From NCBI GenBank assembly GCA_041391425.1, contig JAWKNZ010000008.1:1-64000 (forward strand): a DNA stretch of 64,000 nucleotides, given 5' to 3'. The DNA is from JAWKNZ01 sp041391425. GTDB lineage: Bacteria > Bdellovibrionota_B > Oligoflexia > Oligoflexales > JAWKNZ01. Positions 8,843 to 17,110 of the stretch are shown piece by piece. The position numbers and the translations under genes were made by a program. How positions within the stretch are numbered: position 1 is the stretch's first letter; each line of letters opens with the position of its first letter. The notes under the pieces are model-generated. The model saw nothing but the letters and a program-made list of their open reading frames with translations. It was not told where the DNA came from and ran no database searches.

Positions 8843-9571
8843 TTAGCCATTGCTTCCAACAGTGAAGATAATTTCATCAGAAGACTCAGGATAGAATATA
8901 CCTCCATCCCAGTCCCCATTGACTTTGATTGTTTTTAAAGAAGAATCGTTCAATAGCTTTGTGATTTCTTCCAATTTCCAAAAGCGAAGTTTACTTTTTG
9001 AAGTAAGAGTTTCATCAGGGAAAATGTATTGAGTTTCAAATTCTATGAAACTTCCTTCACTTGCGCATAGATTCCGATAAATTGAGACTTTACCAATATC
9101 CAAATTAAGATTTTTTGTTGTATTCCATTGAGATCCCCAGTCAATTTGAGGATTTCTAGTTTCAAAGACAAACTTACCATTGGGCTTTAGACAATTACGA
9201 ACGTTCTTGAAGGTTCTTAAAACCTCATCTTCTGTCAGTAAAACCTGGAAAGCATGGCCAGTCATTATGATAAGATCAAATTTATTAGGTGTTATAAAAT
9301 CCTGAGACTGACTATTAATCCAATCAATTTTGCTGCCATTAGTTTTTTTTCTAGCAACTTCAAGCATACTTTTTGCTGGATCAACTCCAGTAACTCTATG
9401 CCCCTTGTCAGCATAGGAATCGCACAGCAAGCCCGTTCCGCATCCTAAATCTAAAATATCTATTTGTGTCTCATCAGCAAGGGAGAGGTAAAAGTCACGG
9501 TCTTTTGACCAACCATTGCCAGCATCATAAATTTTAGCGAGCTTTAGAACTTCGTAGTGAGCGTCTGCCAT
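8843..9571 (-). CDS. Class I SAM-dependent methyltransferase
   Basis: A 242-residue cytoplasmic enzyme with motif I 'ILDLGCGTGLLCDSYA' (about residues 39-54), the acidic post-I residue in 'VTGVDPAKSML', and the motif IV region 'FDLIIMTGHAFQVL'. This is the Methyltransf_11/25 type, which usually acts on small molecules; the substrate is unknown. An AGAGGA ribosome site precedes the ATG. It is alone on its strand and convergent with the fragments just downstream. Confidence 0.9.
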   Translation of the reverse strand: MADAHYEVLKLAKIYDAGNGWSKDRDFYLSLADETQIDILDLGCGTGLLCDSYADKGHRVTGVDPAKSMLEVARKKTNGSKIDWINSQSQDFITPNKFDLIIMTGHAFQVLLTEDEVLRTFKNVRNCLKPNGKFVFETRNPQIDWGSQWNTTKNLNLDIGKVSIYRNLCASEGSFIEFETQYIFPDETLTSKSKLRFWKLEEITKLLNDSSLKTIKVNGDWDGGIFYPESSDEIIFTVGSNG

Positions 9572-9674
9572 TTTTAATGTCCTCTTGAAATCATCTTAAA
9601 ATTAACTACTACCAAATCATGGCAGTGGCTACAACTGTATCGAAAATAACACTCATTTTTGATAAATTGATTAT

Positions 9675-9848
9675 TTAAAAAGGTAACGCCTCACCAGTAA
9701 GCTTGTTCAAAAAATCCTCAGATGAAGATAATCCCTTATCAATTCTCTTAATTGCTGCGATCTCCAGTTGAAATAAAACCTTTCGTCCAAGCTCAATGGA
9801 GCCGTAAGAAATTAAAAGAGTTAATATTAGTTTGACGATTGTATTCAT
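9675..9848 (-). CDS. Small single-pass membrane protein
   Basis: A 57-residue protein. The start at 9848 is chosen because AAAGGGG sits 6 bases upstream, inside the end of the preceding gene; the frame stays open 7 codons further up. Residues 3-20 form one hydrophobic helix, followed by a charged tail. The ribosome site lies in the last codons of the HTH gene 9851-10309, so the two are probably translationally coupled. No family recognised. Confidence 0.5.
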   Translation of the reverse strand: MNTIVKLILTLLISYGSIELGRKVLFQLEIAAIKRIDKGLSSSEDFLNKLTGEALPF

Positions 9849-9850
9849 AT

Positions 9851-10309
9851 TCATCCCCTTTGTTGACATTTTTCCCTATAGCCATCTTCTCGTTCTAGAA
9901 TTCTTCTTACAGTGGAGTGGTCCCATTTTTTACCCTGCTTCTTTGTTGGGATCTTCATATGAGTGAGGATTTTAGCAATGGCTGTAGTTGTTAATTCCTG
10001 CTCGAAATACATTTCAGTAATTGCATTTTTAATGCTCAACTCTTTTTTATGCTCCTTCAATTTTCCAGAAATAAGTCGCTGTCCATATTTTAAATTTTCT
10101 TTATGGCGAACTTCTTGGACCTCAGTTTTGCGGATTCCGAATTGCTTCAGATATTTTTTTAGGCTTGTTTCTCCACACCCGAGGAGGACACTCATTTGTT
10201 TAACAGTAAGCCCTTTTTCGAGGTATTTCTTGCGGAGAACAATTGGGTTTTTGAAAGCGGGAAGTTCCAAAAATATTGTATTTTCAATAGCATAAGGGAA
10301 GGAGAACAA
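9851..10309 (-). CDS. HTH protein resembling the recombinase-domain region of serine recombinases
   Basis: A 152-residue basic protein from a TTG start. The first half has a resolvase-like helix-turn-helix, 'KGLTVKQMSVLLGCGETSLK', and the second half ends with 'KKWDHSTVRRILERE', which recalls the recombinase domain of large serine recombinases. The catalytic resolvase domain with its Ser is absent, so this is a DNA-binding protein or a stand-alone relic, not a recombinase. It lies next to the insertion sequence and upstream of a small membrane-protein gene. Confidence 0.55.
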   Translation of the reverse strand: MFSFPYAIENTIFLELPAFKNPIVLRKKYLEKGLTVKQMSVLLGCGETSLKKYLKQFGIRKTEVQEVRHKENLKYGQRLISGKLKEHKKELSIKNAITEMYFEQELTTTAIAKILTHMKIPTKKQGKKWDHSTVRRILEREDGYREKCQQRG

Positions 10310-10360
10310 AAGTTGGCCTTTTGTAAGCGAAGGGCGACCATTTTGAATACGGTACGAACA

Positions 10361-10392
10361 CCCGACCGGTTGAACCCCGGCCGGGTTTTTTT
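10361..10392 (+). terminator. Rho-independent terminator-like hairpin
   Basis: CCCGACCGG (10361-10369) pairs with CCGGCCGGG (10377-10385), with one A-C mismatch and a 7-base loop, followed by seven T. It would act on + strand transcripts, but no + strand gene precedes it closely, so its original partner may be lost. Confidence 0.6.
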
Positions 10393-10445
10393 GTGTCTTT
10401 TCTCCTAGAACCCAAATGTGAAATTCCTTGGCGCAAATTTATCCA

Positions 10446-10491
10446 AAAGCTCGTTTTCGAATCCTCTGTGATTTGAGAACGGGCTTTTTTT
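10446..10491 (+). terminator. Strong Rho-independent terminator
   Basis: A 16-bp stem including G-U pairs (10446-10461 with 10472-10487), a 10-base loop and a run of T to 10491. It lies inside the left end of the insertion sequence and points against the transposase gene, so it may block outside transcription entering the element. Confidence 0.65.
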
Positions 10492-10618
10492 GTGCCTAAA
10501 ATTAGCTCTGCACCATATCCGCATCCATTTTTGAAGATTTCACTTTTTTGAAGCTCCCGATGAGCTTCCTGATGGCTTTCTTGTGTTCCCAAGACAATAG
10601 GTAGCCGATCCGACCTAT

Positions 10619-10640
10619 GGGGTAGTAGCTCAGTTGGTAG
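10619..10640 (+). other. tRNA-like 5' scrap (acceptor strand and D-arm)
   Basis: These 22 bases read like the first 22 bases of a tRNA, with the typical 'TAGCTCAGTTGGTAG' D-arm. The sequence then departs completely: no anticodon arm, T-arm or CCA follows. It could be a remnant of a tRNA gene hit by the insertion sequence, or chance. TAGCT/AGCTA also forms a local hairpin. Confidence 0.35.
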
Positions 10641-10691
10641 CTAATATTCGATTATCAAAGATCCGTCCGCTCAGCCTTCGGACAATAGATT

Positions 10692-12152
10692 TTAGACAAA
10701 TCCAAACTGAGTTATTTTTAGTTTCTCTAGCCAGTGCTTTACCCTCCTGTGGTGATGAGTCATGTATCTAAATATTACGTACTCAGCATGGCGGACAACG
10801 ATGCAGGGTAGAGTAATAATTCTTGATCTTATTGCTTTAGCAAACTGGGGCTTAGTTGGAGAATCCAAGAGTGAGATAAATCTCATCACATTATATGCGA
10901 ACGCTCCAATAATTGCATAAGCTCGATTGGCATCGAGCTTCAAGCAGGGGTAGTGACGCATGTCAAACCCATTTTTCATTTCACGAATATAATTTTCTGC
11001 CGTCCCTCTTTTTCGGTAAAAATAGACTAGCTTCTCGTTATTCATTTCGTGCTCACCAATGCTAGTAGCCCAAGCAAAATAGTCATAACTATCTTCATTT
11101 AGCCCTAATTCTCCAGGTTTTAAAGCTCGAATACAAACGACGCGAACTGCCTTAGCTACACTTTTATTGGCGTAAACTGTTGAGCCAATTTCGCAATCCC
11201 GCCCATCATAAAACTGAATCGTTTTTTCTATAGTTTCCTTTTTTCCGCCTCGCCGATTGACAGTTTTTCTCTTCACTTTTGGCTTGTTCCAGGTCCGAAT
11301 ATTTTTGATCTGGGGAGCAAGCATATCGGCTCTTAACCGAACAACGAAACCCATTCCTTTTGCCAAACATGCGTTCATAAACTCTTGGTTCGAGTACCCA
11401 GCATCCGCACGAGCATAGACCTTCATCTTCTTCTTGTATGAACTCTTTAGCCCAGGGAGAATCATATTTTCCGCCTGATAAGATCCTTTTTTTGGCATCT
11501 GGTTCATAATCATGTGAATAATTTTCGAAATACTATCGGACGTATGAGTATTGCCGGGACGAACATTGCAATAATATTGCAGTCCCAATTCATCAAAAAC
11601 ATGCATTGTCGTTAGGCACTCAAATTTTTTCTCACCTGAATAACAAACTCCCTCCATCTTTTCCGCATATTGACGGTTGGCCGTGGAATCAAAATCCAGA
11701 ATCATCGAGTCCTGTTTCTTCTTGATCGCAGTTCGTTGAATAAATGAACTGAAGGCAAGCTGCTTGTTTAACTCATCAATTTCATGATTTGAAAATGACC
11801 GGAGATAATCGCCATAAGATTTAGGAGAAAGGACTTCACCCCCACAAACAGATTCAAAAGCAGAATCTCGCCCTAAATCCTTCATATCGTTTAGACACTG
11901 AGCATCTCCAGCGAAGCCAAATAGCAAATCTTCAAATTTCTTCCGAGACTTCGGAACCTTAGGAATACAAGACAGCCAAGGAATATTTTGCTGAATTTTG
12001 TTCCAAGCAGCCTCAAAAATATTCAGACCACCAAGTATCGAAAGTTCTTTATCCGTTTCTTCAATTTTGATAATTGTCATAAGAGAGCCTTGTTTGAAAA
12101 GTTTATTGCTGTTGGGACCGCAAACTTTAGAGGCTCTTTTTTTGTTTGGCAA
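10692..12152 (-). CDS. IS1380-family transposase
   Basis: A DDE transposase of 486 residues from a TTG, or 462 from the ATG at 12080. Family marks are 'MILDFDSTANRQYAEKMEG' (first Asp), 'KVYARADAGYSNQEFM' (second Asp) and 'RKRGTAENYIREMKNGFD' (Glu region), followed by a 'NRAYAIIGAFAYNVMRFI' segment, all in the order known for IS1380 members. No internal stop or frameshift is seen, so the element may be active. Its product cuts and joins the element's ends. Confidence 0.9.
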   Translation of the reverse strand: MPNKKRASKVCGPNSNKLFKQGSLMTIIKIEETDKELSILGGLNIFEAAWNKIQQNIPWLSCIPKVPKSRKKFEDLLFGFAGDAQCLNDMKDLGRDSAFESVCGGEVLSPKSYGDYLRSFSNHEIDELNKQLAFSSFIQRTAIKKKQDSMILDFDSTANRQYAEKMEGVCYSGEKKFECLTTMHVFDELGLQYYCNVRPGNTHTSDSISKIIHMIMNQMPKKGSYQAENMILPGLKSSYKKKMKVYARADAGYSNQEFMNACLAKGMGFVVRLRADMLAPQIKNIRTWNKPKVKRKTVNRRGGKKETIEKTIQFYDGRDCEIGSTVYANKSVAKAVRVVCIRALKPGELGLNEDSYDYFAWATSIGEHEMNNEKLVYFYRKRGTAENYIREMKNGFDMRHYPCLKLDANRAYAIIGAFAYNVMRFISLLDSPTKPQFAKAIRSRIITLPCIVVRHAEYVIFRYMTHHHRRVKHWLEKLKITQFGFV

Positions 12153-12395
12153 GAAATTATTAAAGTCAGGGCTGTGGATAAACTAACGAAATGGGTGAAG
12201 ACAAGAAAACACTGCTAGACCAAAGCAATCAACAGCTTCCGAGGAAAAGTGGCGTCCAAAATTTCACATTTAGATAAGAAAACATGCCATTTCTAGTGGC
12301 AAACCCTTCCCTAAAGTTGTTCGCAAGAAGGTGGTTGAGGCATTATTACAAATTTTGAACTGGCTGCATGAGAAAATGGACATTACGCCCTCTCA

Positions 12396-13034
12396 TTAAC
12401 CTCGCATATCTCGATCCAATATCTTGTTCAGCAACATTCCACCGTTCTTCACCTCATTAGTTGCATCGGTGCCCACAAAACGCCTCAAACGATTTCCCTT
12501 ATGATAGCCTTCCAGTACGGATATTAATTCTGATATTGGGTCCATCAAACGGATAAGCATCCGACCACGTGCAATAAGTTGCAATGCAATTGAGATCATA
12601 ACGAGGAAACCTAACGCCCATGCTCCAGCAAGCCCGAGAAATCTTGCCTCCTCGTCTTTTTGATCCATAGCGCGCAGGTTCACCGATGATAGCTCACCGA
12701 CTTTTTTTATAGTCTCAACCTTCATTTCGGAAGCACCAGCCCAATATTGTTCGGCCAGCGATTTTACCTCTTCAACGATCTCTTTCTCACCTTTTAGAGT
12801 AATATTGCTTTTTGCTTTGTCGAATGACTCCCAGAACTTTTTCTGATCTTCCTCGCTAATGGAAACTTGCATCGCCATAGACGCCTGCACTGAAAAAACA
12901 TTTTCCTGCAATATCTCATCGATGGCTGGAACGATTCTCTCAACCAAAAAAATCGCGCTGATCCCAACCAATAAGTTGATCGCAATTGTAATGTTGGAGA
13001 TTAAACGAAAATAGCTTTTGGGATCTCTTGACAT
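12396..13034 (-). CDS. Membrane protein with sensor-like periplasmic helical domain
   Basis: A 212-residue protein with two membrane segments (about residues 13-31 and 131-152). The loop between them is charged and helical, like the four-helix-bundle sensor domains of chemoreceptors and kinases. After the second segment 'LIRLMDPISELISVLEGYHKG' looks HAMP-like, but no kinase or signalling output domain follows. It starts 4 bases after the KtrA-like gene; its ribosome site AAAGGT overlaps that gene's stop. It may sense a condition for the K+ transporter, which is inference. Confidence 0.6.
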   Translation of the reverse strand: MSRDPKSYFRLISNITIAINLLVGISAIFLVERIVPAIDEILQENVFSVQASMAMQVSISEEDQKKFWESFDKAKSNITLKGEKEIVEEVKSLAEQYWAGASEMKVETIKKVGELSSVNLRAMDQKDEEARFLGLAGAWALGFLVMISIALQLIARGRMLIRLMDPISELISVLEGYHKGNRLRRFVGTDATNEVKNGGMLLNKILDRDMRG

Positions 13035-13037
13035 ATA

Positions 13038-13697
13038 TTACCTTTCACCAAGAAGCTTCTGCACCGAACCACGTTTTGCGACGGAAACTATGATATCGCC
13101 TTTAGCGATCATATAATCTGGTCCGACATTGTTGATTTGGCCTGTTTCTCGGTCCCTTACTGCAATGACTGTAATTCCAAACTTTGTCTGCAATTTTAAG
13201 TCTGCCAGAGTTTTATTCCAAAGAGCCTCAGTGGCTTTTATCTCCGAAATAACCAAGTCAGAACCGAGCAACATTTCACCAAGCACGTTTTCGCTTAAAA
13301 TCCTCGGTGCAAACCGTTCTCCAAAATCCCATTCAGGATTCACAACCTCATCTGCACCTACTAACTTTAAAATCCTAGAATGTAAATCATCGTTAGCGCG
13401 AGCAATAATACGCTTGGCGCCGAACTGCTTGAACAAAGCTGTGCAAATGATCCCTACTTCCTTCGACTGATCCCCTGTCGCACAAATACATACATCCCTG
13501 CGTTCTGGATGCAATTGCGCCAAGGCTTCTTCATCAGTTGCATCAAAACACACAGCTTTTGATACCCAGGATGATGCGATGTCTACCTGCTTTTTATCAG
13601 AATCAACTGCAATAATTTCCACATCGGACTGACTCAACGCACGCACCAATCCAAGACCAAATTGTCCAAGTCCCACTACTAAAACCTGTTTACTCAT
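13038..13697 (-). CDS. ktrA: TrkA/KtrA-type K+ channel regulatory subunit
   Basis: A cytoplasmic regulator of about 219 residues. The start at 13697 is chosen because 'MSKQVLVVGLGQFGLGLVRA' is the natural start of the RCK_N Rossmann fold; the frame is open 40 codons further but in non-homologous, Cys-rich text overlapping the channel gene. The GxGxxG nucleotide loop is visible, followed by 'IIAVDSDKKQV'. RCK_C follows from about residue 135 ('ISEIKATEALWNKTLADLKL'). Such rings bind ATP/ADP or NAD and gate a TrkH/KtrB channel, here encoded directly upstream. Confidence 0.88.
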   Translation of the reverse strand: MSKQVLVVGLGQFGLGLVRALSQSDVEIIAVDSDKKQVDIASSWVSKAVCFDATDEEALAQLHPERRDVCICATGDQSKEVGIICTALFKQFGAKRIIARANDDLHSRILKLVGADEVVNPEWDFGERFAPRILSENVLGEMLLGSDLVISEIKATEALWNKTLADLKLQTKFGITVIAVRDRETGQINNVGPDYMIAKGDIIVSVAKRGSVQKLLGER

Positions 13698-13708
13698 GCA
13701 ACCAACCC

Positions 13709-15691
13709 CTACGAAACATACACATCCTCTGCAGGAACATCCCACTTCCTTTGAGAAGTTCCACGAAGCAAGGTGAGGACGAACGTGATCGGTCCCACCC
13801 TGCCAGCAAGCATACATATGATAATTATTATTTTACCAACACCATCTAATGATCCAGTAGCTCCTAGCGACAGTCCAACTGTCCCCAGAGCAGAAACTGT
13901 TTCAAACAGCAGCGGTATAGTTTCGACACTTTGCGTCATCGCCAAAGTCAAATAAGCAAAAAACCCAGTGGCAAGCCCAAGACTAGCTACGGCAATCGCT
14001 TTGTAAACTACTTCGACGGGAATTGAACGATTGAATGCCCTAGCTTCCTTCCCCCCACGTAGCACACTGAACGCCGCGTAAAAGATAACAGCGGCAGTTA
14101 CAGTTTTGATGCCACCCGCAGCACTGCCTGGGTTACCACCAATAAACATTAGCACCATGAACAGTACAGTTGTCACATCACTCATCGCCATTAGATCAAT
14201 ACTGTTAAATCCGGCTGTCCTCGTCGTAACAGATTGAAACCAGGCGTTAACAAATTTATCGACGGTTTCTAGACCTTCTAGCGAATGCCCCCATTCAAGC
14301 AGAAGAAAAAGAACCAACCCAATTACCAACAGAATCAACGTTGTCGATACAGATATTTTTCCCTGTAGTGACCAGCGATGAACCTTTCGCTTAGGAAGAT
14401 TAAGAACGAGAAGTGGTGCAAATCCTCCGGCAACAATCAAAACACTTATCGTCATCATTACCAATACATCAGATTGATACGGAATCAAACTCGCTGATTG
14501 AATTGCAAACCCAGCATTGCAAAATGCCGAAATGGAGGTAAAAAGTGCCCGCCATGCAGCCAATCCTGCAGAGTCACCCGCATTTAAAAAAGCAAAAAAC
14601 AAAATTGTTGCACCGGACATCTCAAATACAAAGAAATAGCTCAATATACGCTTAATCATTTCCTTCGGCGAAATATTATGTTTGTAAGCACTCAGCTCCG
14701 TAATAGCCTGCTCATGGTATACACTTAATCGCTTGGACTGAAATACAAACAGAACCCAGGCACTCAACGAGACAATTCCAATACCCCCAATTTGGATCAG
14801 TAATAGAATCACACCTTGACCAAAAAAACTAAAATCAACAGGTGTATCTAGAACGATTAGCCCTGTTACACAGACTGCACTCATGGCAGTAAATAAACTA
14901 TCGATGACGGAATGAGGGGAAGACTGTGCTTGGGACAAAGGCATCTGCAATAACAACGCCCCAAATGCAGCGAATAGCGAAAAAAAGGAAATGATAATGA
15001 TTTCTGGTTTCGAAAAAAAGTTTTCTCCAAATTGCAATGCTCGCCTTGCTCTTGCAAAAAACAGAGTTGCAACGGTCGTAACTGCACTTAAAGCATAAGT
15101 CATTGACGCTAGACCAAGATGATTACTGTTTGGTTCTCGATAGACAAAATAAATTCCAATCGCGAGTATCCCTATGATTACTACGTATGCAATTTTTGTA
15201 TTGATCTTGAGTTTGCCGCACCCAACAAAAATCACCGATGCAAAAGAAAGCAAAGCGCCCCAAAACAGCATGCTACTTGTTCTAAATACATCTAAAAGCA
15301 GGGAAGCAAAAAATAGCGAGCTTATCCCAAACGACACAAGCACGGAAACATTAGACGTCAATAGGATTCTTTTGTAAGAGAAAGGGTAAGTTGACTTTGG
15401 AATGAAGATCATACAAAAGACGGCACCGACTAACATAGCTATTGAGGGGTGAGGTAACAGTCGCACAAATGTAAGTCCCGTCATCAAGATTAAAGCGCCC
15501 GAAAAACAGGCCTTCTGCAATGGGCTGTTTCTCCAAATTGATGATAGGTAAAAAAGAGCAGAACAAATGACTACCTGCATATTTGAATCAATTAGATCAA
15601 AAGAAGACAAAAACGCGGGTTCTTTGCCAGCAATGTTGGCAAACAAATACAGTGGTATTAGATGATAAATATGTATAAATCTCGGGTGCAC
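13709..15691 (-). CDS. ktrB: TrkH/KtrB-type K+ uptake channel
   Basis: A 660-residue membrane protein from a GTG with AAAGG about 10 bases upstream. All four selectivity-filter loops are visible: 'SAVCVTGL' (271-278), 'SAFCNAGF' (388-395), 'TTRTAGFN' (489-496) and 'SALGTVGL' (600-607). Each keeps its central Gly except the third, which has the 'TAGF' form common in this family. About 200 extra residues with several membrane helices precede the channel core, longer than usual KtrB (about 450) or TrkH (about 480). The KtrA-like regulator starts 11 bases after its stop. Confidence 0.88.
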   Translation of the reverse strand: MHPRFIHIYHLIPLYLFANIAGKEPAFLSSFDLIDSNMQVVICSALFYLSSIWRNSPLQKACFSGALILMTGLTFVRLLPHPSIAMLVGAVFCMIFIPKSTYPFSYKRILLTSNVSVLVSFGISSLFFASLLLDVFRTSSMLFWGALLSFASVIFVGCGKLKINTKIAYVVIIGILAIGIYFVYREPNSNHLGLASMTYALSAVTTVATLFFARARRALQFGENFFSKPEIIIISFFSLFAAFGALLLQMPLSQAQSSPHSVIDSLFTAMSAVCVTGLIVLDTPVDFSFFGQGVILLLIQIGGIGIVSLSAWVLFVFQSKRLSVYHEQAITELSAYKHNISPKEMIKRILSYFFVFEMSGATILFFAFLNAGDSAGLAAWRALFTSISAFCNAGFAIQSASLIPYQSDVLVMMTISVLIVAGGFAPLLVLNLPKRKVHRWSLQGKISVSTTLILLVIGLVLFLLLEWGHSLEGLETVDKFVNAWFQSVTTRTAGFNSIDLMAMSDVTTVLFMVLMFIGGNPGSAAGGIKTVTAAVIFYAAFSVLRGGKEARAFNRSIPVEVVYKAIAVASLGLATGFFAYLTLAMTQSVETIPLLFETVSALGTVGLSLGATGSLDGVGKIIIIICMLAGRVGPITFVLTLLRGTSQRKWDVPAEDVYVS

Positions 15692-15768
15692 GAACGAGTT
15701 ACCTTTTACTTGAGCACAGACACAACAATAGCACTTTTGTCTGTTTTTTCATATAGTTAATCAATATC

Positions 15769-16041
15769 CTAGATGCCTGAATCAAGACAGCTGCGCTTCC
15801 TAACCAGTCCCAACTCTTTTGCTCTCCTAAAAAACGTCGCTCGCGAAATCCCAAGCTGTTTTGCTGCCTCAACCCTATTGCCATTCGCACGAATAATAGC
15901 CTTTTCAAAACGCTGGCGCTCGCGTTTTTCAATCATATCAGTGGCGTAAGGTTCATCAAATATAATTTTTTGCAATTTATCTATCTCACCAATGACAACA
16001 TCATTTATCTCTTCATAAACCTTAAAATTTAACCCATTCAT
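15769..16041 (-). CDS. Fis-type HTH regulator
   Basis: A 90-residue protein whose C-terminal half is a Fis (HTH_8) domain: 'RFEKAIIRANGNRVEAAKQL' then 'GISRATFFRRAKELGL'. The N-terminal 40 residues are not AAA+ or receiver domains, so it is a stand-alone DNA-binding protein or a truncated NtrC-type activator. It lies 77 bp upstream of the K+ channel gene on the same strand and may regulate it. Confidence 0.75.
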   Translation of the reverse strand: MNGLNFKVYEEINDVVIGEIDKLQKIIFDEPYATDMIEKRERQRFEKAIIRANGNRVEAAKQLGISRATFFRRAKELGLVRKRSCLDSGI

Positions 16042-16138
16042 TTTACCATCGATCCTGGATCTCTAAATTTGAATATCATAACTTGCTATTTTTCATTTCC
16101 CTTATAAAGACACATATTTAAATTATAAACATATCTCC

Positions 16139-16624
16139 CTATTCCAATACCCTCGTTCGTTCTTTCGAGCAAGCTTCATATATATCGACAGATTCAGAGT
16201 CAGAAAAATTTGCATCGGCTCTTGTAGAAACAGCCGCTATAAAAACTGATAATGGTGCAGAAATTTTTCCAAAAGATCCAGAAACCATTCCAGCGCCAAC
16301 ACCTCTAAAGAATGAACCCGTAAATTGAGTGGCATACGAATTCCGCCCGCAAAAGCCTAACAGATACTCCTTGCTGCCATGCACTTTAGCTACTTGCCTC
16401 ATGATCTCTTCTTGTGATAATGCTGAAACAAAAGAATACTCGATTTCGCATAGTATGCCCCCTTCCCTTTCTCTCCAACATTCACCAAGCTGACAATCCT
16501 TTACTGAGCATATTCTGTGAAGCGAGTTACGAATTTCAGTACGTTCGTCATCTTCAATAGAAAGACTATATACCTTATGCGCACAACTAGACAACATTAT
16601 GAGAGTCAAAATTGCGGCTTTCAC
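16139..16624 (-). CDS. Hypothetical lipoprotein
   Basis: A 161-residue protein from a GTG with a good GGAGG site. The signal peptide ends in a lipobox ('LTLIMLSSCAHK', Cys14). The mature part contains several Cys residues, likely forming disulphides, and a small hydrophobic 'FFRGVGAGMVSGSFG' stretch. No family recognised. It is probably an outer-membrane or periplasmic lipoprotein; no link to the neighbouring K+ operon can be shown. Confidence 0.6.
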   Translation of the reverse strand: MKAAILTLIMLSSCAHKVYSLSIEDDERTEIRNSLHRICSVKDCQLGECWREREGGILCEIEYSFVSALSQEEIMRQVAKVHGSKEYLLGFCGRNSYATQFTGSFFRGVGAGMVSGSFGKISAPLSVFIAAVSTRADANFSDSESVDIYEACSKERTRVLE

Positions 16625-16959
16625 AAAACCTCCAATTAATATAATAGCAAGATCTTATTTGCTATGAGCAAAAAACATTCCATTTCAAAAACACTGTCCA
16701 TCAAAGGTTTTCAACAGTTGACTTATAAATCCCTGTGTCCTTGTACTGACAGTTGTGCTCTCAAAAGATAGGGTAGAAAGTCAAATAGTAAAGGTAAGCT
16801 TATAATAATTACAGATCGCATGCTTATAAAATTCAGCACAATACTCTGACTAAAAACTAAATCCGAGGTAAAATGCATCGCCTTCTATCCGCTTATTTAA
16901 AAACCTCAATAATTATACACTAATCAATTAAGTTTAGAATTCTGATCTAGGTTTTAATT

Positions 16960-17110
16960 GCATTTTCCACATTAGGAGTTATATCAACCCCCAACGGCTT
17001 CCATGGAGCCTCTGGCCCGCAGAAAGGGTTTAACCCGCCAAAAAATATTAGTTAGCCATCCTTCTTTCACTGGGATGCGGGCTCCAGAAAACGACGAAAG
17101 GAGGAACTAA
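16960..17110 (+). promoter_or_regulatory. Structured leader with upstream ORF before ribB
   Basis: Bases 17003-17110 encode a 35-residue frame (starts 'MEPLARRKGL', ends 'PENDERRN') whose TAA overlaps the next ATG as TAATG. AAAGGAGG at 17097-17104 lies in its last codons, so ribosomes finishing it could restart on ribB. The same stretch can fold: GGAGCC near 17005 with GGCTCC near 17080, and CATCC with GGATG near 17055-17076. It does not match the FMN riboswitch consensus as far as I can see. Upstream, 16625-16959 shows nothing else. Confidence 0.4.

Larger units (their letters stand above)
10414..12271 (-). mobile_element. IS1380-type insertion sequence
   Basis: The transposase gene is bracketed by a perfect 12-bp inverted repeat, AAATGTGAAATT at 10414-10425 and its complement at 12260-12271. 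Similarity continues inward: both ends show GG(A)CGC a few bases further in. That gives an element of about 1.86 kb, slightly long for IS1380 members. The exact outer ends and the target duplication could not be fixed by eye. The element separates the compact left block from the K+ transport operon. Confidence 0.6.

Noticed and set aside
10361..10385. Possible tRNA T-arm ('GGTTGAACC')
   Set aside because: The loop lacks the TTC(A/G)A consensus and the arms form a simple terminator stem with a T run, so I called it a terminator.
10284..10592. Minus-strand 102-residue frame across the terminators
   Set aside because: It reads through two terminator hairpins, has odd composition and no ribosome site, so it is a chance frame.
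12274..12399. Open 41-codon plus-strand frame with 'KVVRKKVVEALLQILNWLHE' just right of the insertion sequence
   Set aside because: It has no start and no family I can name; it could be a gene tail cut by the element but the support is too thin for a feature.
13698..13817. Upstream extension of the KtrA-like gene
   Set aside because: The 40 extra residues are Cys-rich and overlap the channel gene; the RCK fold starts at 13697.
16960..17110. FMN riboswitch before ribB
   Set aside because: The conserved GGG...GAAAGUCC and closing motifs of the RFN element are not present in order; only a general folded leader can be supported.
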